A stretch of 64,000 bases of DNA, taken from Dastarcus helophoroides (Eukaryota; Arthropoda; Insecta; Coleoptera; Bothrideridae). Each line of letters opens with the position of its first letter. The first letter of the stretch is position 1. Positions 49,797-64,000 of this stretch are shown here, one piece after another. The stretch spans positions 34,156,126 to 34,220,125 of the forward strand of contig CM053327.1 in the NCBI GenBank assembly GCA_028583605.1. The letters run 5' to 3'. Below the pieces are notes generated by a model that did not search any database, was not told the DNA's origin, and saw only the letters and a list, made by a program, of their open reading frames with translations. Position numbers and translations under genes: made by a program.

Positions 49797-51068
49797 GGAA
49801 ATTTTTTTGCCACCTTTAATACGCAGTTTTTTAATTTTGTGTGCCCTGAAATTTATGATTTGAAAATTTAGTCTTTTTCTATTTTTGAATGTATTTCTCA
49901 AAATTTTGACTTTCCGTTTAAAACTCGAATTTTTTGAAACAAAATTTTTCTCAGATTTGGAATTTTTTTTCAAAATTACGAATTTAAAATTCATAATTCG
50001 GTTTTTTTTTTGTAGATATCAGCGAAAGTTTGTAATGAAAAATAACTTTTTTAACATTAAAAAGTTATTTTTCATTACATTTTATGTAAAACTCGGTGTT
50101 TGTCATGAATTTCAAAAAAATCGCATCTATGATCTAAAAGTTTGAATTTAAGATCAAAATTTTAGAAAAAGTGTAGATATATCAGAGGGATTCTAGAACG
50201 GAAGTTACCAGAAGTTATCGGAGTGATTCTAGAGCGGAAGTGACGTAACAACTTTGGCTAGCATGTGGCCGAAGAAGTAGTGAAGACTTAAGTTGGGTGT
50301 GGTTTGTGATGTATCAAATGAAACGTAAAGCCAGATTCTGACAACAAACTATGCCAACTAGGGCCTTGCTTGGAAAAAAGCTAGGACGAGACGTGTATAA
50401 CACCGGTCCAGAACCCCCCAAATATATCTACTGAAAGAAAACTCGAATTTATAACACAAAAGCGAATTTCGAAGCAAATATTTGAAATAAATTTTGCCTA
50501 GATTTTCTTTACTTGGTTTTGACTTTTCAGATTTAAAATCGAAAGTCTATTCCGAAAAATATAGGTTAAAATTGGAATTTTAGTTTTAATTTCAACATTT
50601 TGAGTTTCATTGTTACTTCAATCATAAAATTTTGACTTTCATTCTATATTTCAAGAAAAATTGTCGAAATAAAATCGAAACTTGGAATTTTAAAGTTAAA
50701 ATATCTACTTTTTCCTTAAAAAACGATTTTTGAGAAAAAATCCATTTTTTAACGATTTTTGAAAAAAAACATTTTTTGAGTGATTGAACATTTTAAAAAT
50801 GTACTTTTTCAGCTTTTTTGTTTCTCTTTAGTTCATTTTAGTGTCAAAAATTTGACAAAAAATGTCGACATTCGAATTACGAACAGAAACATTCGATTCA
50901 TCTCTTTCTAGAAATTTGAGCTTTTTCAGAATCAACATATCTTTTGCTTAATTATTTATCAAAATTTAATAACGTTCACAGACTTATGCCAGTCTACGAA
51001 TTTGCCTCCTCGGACAAAAGTTCAAGATTACCGTCGTCTAGAACGGACCCTGACCACAACTTAAAAAA
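49797..51068. repeat. Duplicated block, copy A
   Basis: Runs from a GCCACCTTTAATACGCAG segment to GACCACAACTTAAAA and is repeated at 51596-53144. It contains a small hairpin at 50033-50081, a GCGGAAGTGACGTAACAACT segment and the possible exon near 50993-51065. Confidence 0.85.
50993..51065 (+). CDS. Possible exon in duplicated block, copy A
   Basis: After CGTTCACAG the frame reads VYEFASSDKSSRLPSS, then RTDPDHN. Compared with copy B (53072-53144), four of five differences in this stretch are synonymous, whereas the bases just upstream differ mostly in ways that would change amino acids. This suggests past selection on the protein. No clear donor is visible. Confidence 0.3.
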
Positions 51069-51134
51069 AATGTTTGACAACAAAGTTGAATTTGAGGTCG
51101 AAATTTCGTTAAAGTCAAAATTTCGAGCAATTGA

Positions 51135-51595
51135 TATACAAATCTTGTCCCCTGAAACCAAGAAAGATTAAAAAACACAACAGTTGCTCTAACGCGTTTC
51201 GATAGTCAAGCTATCATCTCTCTGAAGATGATAGCCTGGCTATTTTTGAAGATAATCAAGGACCAATTCGTTCCAACAAAATTTCGAGAGTAAACCTAAA
51301 ATTTTGGAAAAAGTTAAAAAACACAACAGTTGCTCTAACGCGTTTCGATAGTCAAGCTATCATCTCTCTGAAGATGATAGCCTGGCTATTTTTGAAGATA
51401 ATCAAGGACCAATTCGTTCCAACAAAATTTCGAAAGTAAACCTAAGATTTTGGAAAAAGTTAAAAAACACAACAGTTGCTCTAACGCGTTTCGATAGTCA
51501 AGCTATCATCTCTCTGAAGATGATAGCCTGGCTATTTTTGAAGATAACCAAGGACCTAATTCGTTCCAACAAAATTTCGAGGGTAAACCTAAAAT
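51135..51595. repeat. Three tandem 146-bp foldback-derived units
   Basis: Motif starts at 51175, 51321 and 51467, exactly 146 bases apart. The units are almost identical, so the amplification is recent. Confidence 0.9.
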
Positions 51596-52241
51596 TTTGG
51601 CCATTTTTTTGCCACCTTAAATAAGCAGTTTTTTTTTATTTTGACTTCCGTGAAATTTATTATTTGATTTCAAAATTTAGTTTTTTTCTAGTTTTAAACG
51701 TATTTATCAAAATCTTGACTTTACGTTTAAAATTCGAATTTTTTGAAACGGTTTTTTCTCATTTTTAGAATTTTTTTTTAAAATTACGAATTTAAAATTC
51801 ATAATTCGGTTTTTTTTTTGTAGATATCGACGAAAATTTTCAGTTAAAAAAGTTATTTTTCGTTACATTTTATGTAAAACTCGGTGTTTGTCATGAATTT
51901 CAAAACAATCGCATCTATGAACTAAAAGTTTGAATTTAAGATCAAAATTTTAGAAAAAGTGTTGGTATATCAGAGGGATTTTAGAGCGGAAGTGAGGTAA
52001 CAACTTTGGATAGTATGTGGCCGAAAAGGTAGAGAAGACTCAAGTTGAGTATGGCTTGTGATGTATTAAATGAAACGTACATCGAAATTCTGACAACAAA
52101 CTATGCCAACTAGGGCCTTGCTTGGGAAAAAGTTAGGACGAGACGTATATAACACCGGTCCCGAAACCCCCGATTTATCTACTGAAAGGAAAGTCGAATT
52201 TATAACACAAAAGCGAATTTTGAAGAAGATATTTGAAATAT

Positions 52242-52597
52242 TGTAACGAAATGTAAATTATAGACTTTATTACGTAAGAAAATTTTATAAAAAGATCTGA
52301 TAAGGGGAAAGCGGCCGCGATAACAAATCAAACGGCAGATAAGCGTTCCAGAAATTTCGACAAACGATAAGCCTTATCTGCGGGATTTTTCTAGAACCTG
52401 GGAGCCAAAACTATATAAGGCCGTCGCCTTTACCTCGAGTTAGTTAGAGTCAGTGAGTGTAATTAGTGAGTTAGTAGTTAAAAGTAAATAAGCGAGTTCA
52501 TTACTCAGTTGTAGTGTTCCGAATTTAGTTTGGTAATAAAGTGGGTATTATTCAATTCAAGTGTTAATAATCAATTCGAACCGATGAGCTCGTAACA
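52242..52597 (+). mobile_element. Solo LTR, Ty3/Gypsy-like, TSD ATAT
   Basis: 356 bp from TGTAACGAAATG to GAGCTCGTAACA. It starts TG, ends CA, and is flanked by ATAT at 52238-52241 and 52598-52601. The undisturbed sequence in copy A (near 50488) confirms the insertion point. A TATA-like CTATATAAGG lies at 52411-52420 and AATAAA at 52535-52540, as expected for an LTR promoter and poly(A) site. No internal coding part remains. A 4-bp duplication favours Ty3/Gypsy. Confidence 0.88.
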
Positions 52598-53071
52598 ATA
52601 TTTTGCCTAGATTTTCTTTACTTGCTTTTGACTTTTCAGTTTTAAAATCTAAAGTCTATTCCGAAAAATATAGGTTAAAATTGGAATTTTAGCTTTAATC
52701 ACAAAATTTTGACTTCCATTGTAAATTTTAGGAAAAATTGTCGAAATAAAATCGAAACTTGGAATTTTAAAGCCAAAATTTCTACTTTTTCCTTAAAAAA
52801 CGATTTTTGAGAAAAAATCCATTTTCCAACGATTTTTAAGAAAATATCCATTTTCCGAGTGATTGAACATTTTGAAAATGTACTTTTTCAGCTGTTTTCG
52901 TTTCTCTTTAGTTCATTTTAGTGCCAGAAATTTAGAAATAATGTGAAAATTCGAATTACGAACAAAAATATTCGATTCATGTCTTTCTAGAAATTTGAGT
53001 TTTTTCAGAATCAACATATCTTTTGATTAATTATTTAATAAATTTTAATAACATTCACAGACATATGGCAG

Positions 53072-53144
53072 TCTACGAATTTGCCTCTTCGGACAAAAGT
53101 TCACGATTACCGTCCTCTAGAACGGACCCAGACCCCAACTTAAA
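53072..53144 (+). CDS. Possible exon in duplicated block, copy B
   Basis: Counterpart of 50993-51065, reading VYEFASSDKSSRLPSS, then RTDPDPN. It lies about 630 bases upstream of the first recognised kinase exon, so it could be a linker exon of that gene. Evidence is limited to the synonymous pattern and the upstream CATTCACAG. Confidence 0.3.
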
Positions 53145-53244
53145 AAAAAACTACTTCAACAATTTTGGACCCTCTTTCGCATTGGACCTTGTGCCGTTGC
53201 ACCTGTTGTACCTACCTTGTTTCGGCTCTGTATATTTTTTTTTA

Positions 53245-53640
53245 AAGTTTAATCCACTCGCAAAGAGTAATCCCATTATGCTTTCAAAGCACTACGAGTA
53301 GGATGCGGAAGGATAGATGGTGATGAACCGCCTTCTTAAACAAGGATAAGTTGTAATTTTTGGGGAAAATTTCTTTCGGTAACAAGTTCCATAACTTGGA
53401 AGTTCTATAGAAAAAAGAGTCTCTGTAGACAGAAGTCCTCACTGTGTCAAGCGAGACCGCACAGGAGTTTACTGCCTCCGACTGTCTAGTATGCCTCAAG
53501 AATCTTGCTCTTGGGGGGATCAATCCTATTAGTTTCTGCGAGCATCTTCCATGATATTACTTGTAGAAAAGTGACAAGTCACCAACCATACGCCTGTGTT
53601 TTAGTGTTTCGAGAGAATCGGTCTCTTAAAACGACTTCAA
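53245..53640 (-). pseudogene. 3' end of a LINE, same family as 21561-22990
   Basis: The minus strand reads DSFFYRTSKLWNLLPKEIFP and YNLSLFKKAVHHHL, the C-terminal signature of jockey/CR1-like LINE proteins, followed by the shared 3' UTR (TCCACTCGCAAAG in plus reading). It is 5'-truncated, as is usual for LINE insertions. Confidence 0.8.
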
Positions 53641-53770
53641 ATTCGAGAAGTCTTTAGAGTGCGCACATTTTTTTACCTTTAATCTTTACATTTCGACTTC
53701 AGCCTCAATATTTCGGTTTTAAAAGCAACTGAAGTGTTCCAAAAGTAACATATAATCAAAACTTTTTCAG

Positions 53771-59969
<6,199 letters not shown>

Positions 59970-60019
59970 AGATCTAAAAATTTGTAAATTATATATTAGA
60001 ATGAATGTAGTTAAGCTAC

Positions 60020-60025
60020 AATAAA
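60020..60025 (+). promoter_or_regulatory. Poly(A) signal after kinase exon B
   Basis: AATAAA 51 bases after the stop codon. Confidence 0.6.
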
Positions 60026-60264
60026 ATAATGATCAGTTAAGGATTAATTATGACTTCCACGGACTATAAGCTTATAAAAAATATCGGAGATATGGCAGTT
60101 GTTTATATTCCAAAGTTTTTCATATTGTATCCTCCACAGTTTTGTGTCTTATAACATAACTAATGCAACAAATGTTGTTTTTTAATAAAATTTTTTCATT
60201 TAATACTAATTTAATATTTTAAAATTTCAAGGTCGAATTCAAAACTGCGAAATTCACGTTTTAA

Positions 60265-60710
60265 GGCAAAGTAGGAAGTCTTTTTTTTTTCTACAATTTT
60301 TTTTCCAGTGGGACATGTTACCTAACTTTTGTCACCAATTCAAAAAATTCAGTTCGACAATAATTATACTCGAAGTTTCAACCAAAAATAAAAAGTTTCT
60401 AGAAGAAGCCCAACAGTTTGGTTTTCGAAAGTAAGAAAAATTTCACTAAAATTGATTTTGACGCAGAAAATCAATAAAACTCAGTTAGGCAAAGTAAAAA
60501 AAGTCTTTTTTCCACAATTTTTTTCCAGTGGGACATGTTACGGTAGCTAACTTTTGTCAGCAATTCAAAAAATTCAGTTCGACAATAATTATACTCGAAA
60601 TGTCAACAAAAATAAAAAGTTTCTAGAAGAAGCCCAACAGTTTGGTTTTCGAAAGTAAGAAAAATTTCACTAAAATTGATTTTAACGCAAAAATCAATAA
60701 AACTCAGTTT
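60265..60710. repeat. Tandem duplication of about 223 bp
   Basis: GGCAAAGTA recurs at 60265 and 60488. The two copies share CCAGTGGGACATGTTAC, TTCAGTTCGACAATAATTAT and CCCAACAGTTTGGTTTTCG, with few differences. Confidence 0.85.
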
Positions 60711-60946
60711 TTAAGAAAAAAAAATGCCTTACAAAAACAAAAATTGCAATACGAACACATTTAAAACTTAATCTTACATTAGAATTTTACAATAAATAAT
60801 TAATATAAAATTAAAAATTAACAACAATTTGAAAATTAATAATTCTAGAAAATTTACAATCATCAAAATTGCACAGTAACATTGTACTAAAAAAACACAA
60901 ACAATAAAGTATCCTAACTTCTTCCGATCAGTTTTTAACTAGCAGA

Positions 60947-63735
60947 TTATATGCTTGATCTTCCTGGACATTTTCCGCGTATTACATCTAATAATTTGTC
61001 GCAAAAACGCTTCTGAAAATAAATAAATAAAGGACATTTTCGAAATTAAAATTCAAAATTTTCAGATTTATTAGAGAATGATTCAAATTTCGATTAATTT
61101 AGTGTTCAAAAATTTCAAATACCTTAAATTCTACTTTAAAGTAGTTTCGAGCAAAATGATAACCACTTACATTCCGCTTCTTAATAGTTATTCTCTGAAG
61201 AAAACTACTGATGGCATCAAAAGGAACAAAGCTCAGGATTATTACCTGAGTGTTCAGCAGCTTCAACCAAAGTACTATAAATTTCAAAAAGACCTCAGCA
61301 TAAGCCAAGTTAACCGGACGAAGGCATTCGTGTTTGACGTATAAGCCGATGAAATACGATATTGCCAGCCATTGGTATCGATTCAAAATGGCGATCCGCA
61401 AATTCCACAATGACAAATCCTGATCCATATCCGCCAATTTGTAAAACAACTCGAGCACACAATCCTCTGATATACTAATGAACAATTTCTCCTTCGACTT
61501 GAGAAGTAATCTGAGCAGTTGGAGGGATTTTGAAATTTTCTCCGGCGATCCACCGAGCAACTTACTTATGTTGATTTCGATCCTTTCATCCACAACGATG
61601 GAGTTAAGCATCTAACAAAAATACAACAAATGTTACAAGCGAGTAACAAGCACGCAATTCCCCAATTTTCCAGCCGATATTTCGATTAAAAGCCTAAACT
61701 CTAGATTTCAAAAGAAAAAGTTGAAATTTTGAGGTAAATTTATATCAGACAAGGCGTTAAAAATTTTGATTAGACTGGAGTAGACTCAGCTTTAGAATAT
61801 GAGCCATGATCTAGAGGTTGCTCCGAGACATAGCTTGTATGCCATGAGCTTTGTCAGTGATCGTTCTACAGCAAAGCGCAAGCAGGTCATTTTTTTTAAT
61901 TACGCGCGCGTTGCCAATCAATGAGTGAAGGGATGGTAGCAAAGGAGATGAGGTGTAAATAGCCATTAGGCAACAAACTTCCACAAAAGAATATATACAT
62001 ACTCCTTAAAGGTGCCTACCCCCTTTATTGAGGTTTTACCGCACACCAAGGGCTGTACTCTCCCTCCTAAAAGCGCCACCTGGCACATTAACTAATGAAG
62101 AAGAAAGTCGACCGCCCTCACGCACATCTCGATCACCACCAACCGAACACTTCGACCGCCGATAAATAACTGATCTGTTGGCAATTCAGCCACCTAAAGA
62201 TGTACTACTACGCCTTCTTGGCTCATCGAGGGCTGCACTTCGCAGTATACATATATGTAATACTTCTATATGGCCAGCTCTCTATTCTTTCGCGAGTTTG
62301 TTCTGACCAAATCCGATAAAGATGGAACATGGATGATTGGCGAGTATTGCGCATGAATGAACAAAGTGAACCAATCGCTTCACGAGGGTTAAACCGGTGT
62401 TTATGTTTGGCCGTGCACAGCTGACTTTGGCCATACACAATGATTTGTAACACTTGCGCAATGCGCCTCATGACCGCGTGTGAAGGTCAGCGAGAAAGAG
62501 GTCTTTCCCACAAGAAACGAGGAACTGGCCATCTAGAAGATTACATATATGGCAATATAGGTCCTATTGTAATTAGTTACAGATTGGAAGATGATTCTAC
62601 CTGAATTTCAAGCAATTTTGCAAGAAATGTAATGACTTCAGCAACACAATCGTCCTCCACTAGTAGCATTCTATTTATAAGATATTTCAAACATTCCAAA
62701 TTCTCCCACAATTCTTCAGTACCGTTTTTATCCTTCAGACAATCGAGCAATCTAGCCGCGTAGTTACAAATCAGCTTTATGACGAAATTTTCATTTGTAA
62801 ATGGAATGACAATTATTAATAATTTGCATAAAAGTATACAATCGCGTCCATCGTCGAGAATTGCTGGACGCGACTGAAGAAGAACTTTGAACATCGCAGG
62901 TTTATTTATCACAGTAGGAATTCTTAGGGCTATTTCTCTGGATAACTTGTCATCGGTTATTTCCTTCAGTAATGTCGATATCCTAGAATAAAAAAATCCG
63001 ATTTTTATCACCAAATTAATAAAATAAAATATATTCGTCGGGATGTTAGGTAAAATAATTACTTCTGTAGTTACAGGGTAAAAGTGCTTCAGTCACAATC
63101 CTTACTAATATATAATGGTGAAAGTGTACCCCCGGTGGTATGTAGTGTAAAATGCAACAGACATAAGCCCATTTTCTCAAAAAATTGACTTGGGCAGTTT
63201 TACCCTGAAACCAAAGAATAGATATAAGTAGCACCAGTCATTTATGCACGTTAACTTACCCGTCGACAATACAGTTACTTAAATTCTCTTCTAGTAATTC
63301 TAACAGTAAGTGCCCGAGGTTGTAGACTTCGCTCACTTTCCTAAGTTGATCAACATAGCCAGACCTGATCCAATAAAGCACAGCAGACTTTTTAAGAGTC
63401 GTCGGTGCCGTCAACATAATCCACAATAGGGATTCAAATTTTAAAGGACATGTACGAAAACTTATAGAATATTCACGTAATTTATGCAAGAGGTCATTTC
63501 CGAGAGCAATCATTTGAGAGATTGATTCGTGTTCATGTTCCACGAAATTGGAGTAGAGATAACAAAAACTCTTTACCAAAGGAAGAGACAATATCATCCT
63601 TTTTCTGTACGCGAACCTCAGCATACAACGCATAATGTCCTTAGGTTCCCACAATAAGCTGTTGAACAAAAAAAACTTGAGTGTGATTTAAATCAGAAAG
63701 TAATACCTAAAAGGAAGATAGTTGTTTGGATCCAT
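60947..63735 (-). CDS. Uncharacterised 438-residue helical protein
   Basis: I do not recognise this family. Five exons, 63707-63735, 63260-63658, 62601-62982, 61171-61611 and 60947-61012, join in phase with GT-AG sites to one complete frame from MDPNNYLPF to PGRSSI. The start is the first ATG of the frame just upstream of a good donor. The protein is Leu/Ile-rich with many amphipathic helices (LLELLEENLSNCIVDGIS, LECLKYLINRMLLVED, SLQLLRLLLKSKEKLF), as in HEAT/ARM-type scaffolds. No signal peptide, catalytic motif or metal site is visible. The only 5' UTR clue is an AT-rich stretch beyond 63735, and further upstream exons outside the window cannot be excluded. Confidence 0.75.
61613..62249. 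other. Intron sequence with a dispersed repeat
   Basis: Lies in the intron between the exons ending at 62601 and starting at 61611 of the helical-protein gene. About 62165-62238 (GTTGGCAATTCAGCCACCTA, GAGGGCTGCA) resembles the repeat at 14625-14757. Otherwise nothing recognised. Confidence 0.5.
62250..62551. mobile_element. hAT-type MITE, copy 2 of 2 (8-bp TSD)
   Basis: 302 bp, with ends CATATATGTAATACTTCTAT and a partly degraded complement, flanked by GCAGTATA (62242-62249) and GCAATATA (62552-62559), 7 of 8 identical. Same family as 18796-19118. It lies in an intron of the helical-protein gene. Confidence 0.85.
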
Positions 63736-64000
63736 TTCGAAAAGGTCAAAATTTTGATAAACTGAAAATTTTTTCGAACATTAGATTTTGGATTTGGATT
63801 TTACCTCGAGATTTCCATCAATCTTTTTACGGTTTTGAAATTTGGATTTATTTTTCGCAAAATTTTGGTTTGAACCCTTTTTTTTAATAGGATTAGAAAT
63901 AAAGGCAAAAATAGGATAAAATCAAGAATTACCTGCTTTCTTGATTCAAAAGGTAACAAATATGAAAAAATAAGGGTTCGTCTGCCTCCAGCCACTTTTT

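Larger units (their letters stand above)
51596..53144. repeat. Duplicated block, copy B, with LTR insertion
   Basis: Second copy of 49797-51068, interrupted by a 356-bp solo LTR. The left arm of the hairpin seen in copy A at 50033-50081 is lost here. Confidence 0.85.

Overview
This is nuclear DNA of an animal, most likely an insect. It is AT-rich, the genes have short exons with GT-AG introns, it carries insect-type gene structures (for example a glutaredoxin-3 with one Trx and one Grx domain), and it is crowded with Tc1/mariner, pogo/Tigger, hAT-like, LINE and LTR remnants. I cannot name the species from the sequence.

Four genes can be supported. (1) On the minus strand, 16639 down to 2003, is a class I unconventional myosin of the Myo1A/Myo1B type: motor head, two IQ motifs and a TH1 tail, in 16 recognised exons. 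Two single-base reading-frame breaks lie in homopolymers and one very short exon was not found. Its 8.3 kb intron holds a Tigger element and a 4.6 kb hAT-like element. (2) On the plus strand, 19296-20409, is a complete three-exon glutaredoxin-3 (217 residues). (3) On the plus strand, 53771-59969, is the kinase end of a myosin light chain kinase / stretchin-MLCK gene. It has two alternative last exons, each completing the kinase domain and each with its own poly(A) signal; a DD41D transposon sits between them. (4) On the minus strand, 63735 down to 60947, is a complete five-exon gene for a 438-residue helical protein that I do not recognise.

The 30 kb between glutaredoxin-3 and the kinase is mostly repeats: decayed LINE copies (21.6-23.0 and 27.3-28.8 kb), a mariner and a hAT-like element both inserted into one foldback repeat (28.9-33.2 kb), a tandem array of about 1.9 kb units built around foldback hairpins (34.2-43.3 kb), another hAT-like element with a low-complexity interior (45.4-48.1 kb), and a tandemly duplicated block with a solo LTR in the second copy (49.5-53.1 kb). 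A few short stretches (33.99, 44.1-44.6, 26.6, 51.0 and 53.1 kb) look like possible exons, with weaker support.

The myosin and the MLCK are linked by known biology (motor, and kinase acting on actomyosin), but nothing here shows that their neighbourhood is functional. The strongest observations are the duplicated kinase-terminal exons, the two MITE copies with 8-bp target duplications, the foldback family with a hammerhead-like core motif, and the recurring AT-rich elements whose two halves switch strand composition.
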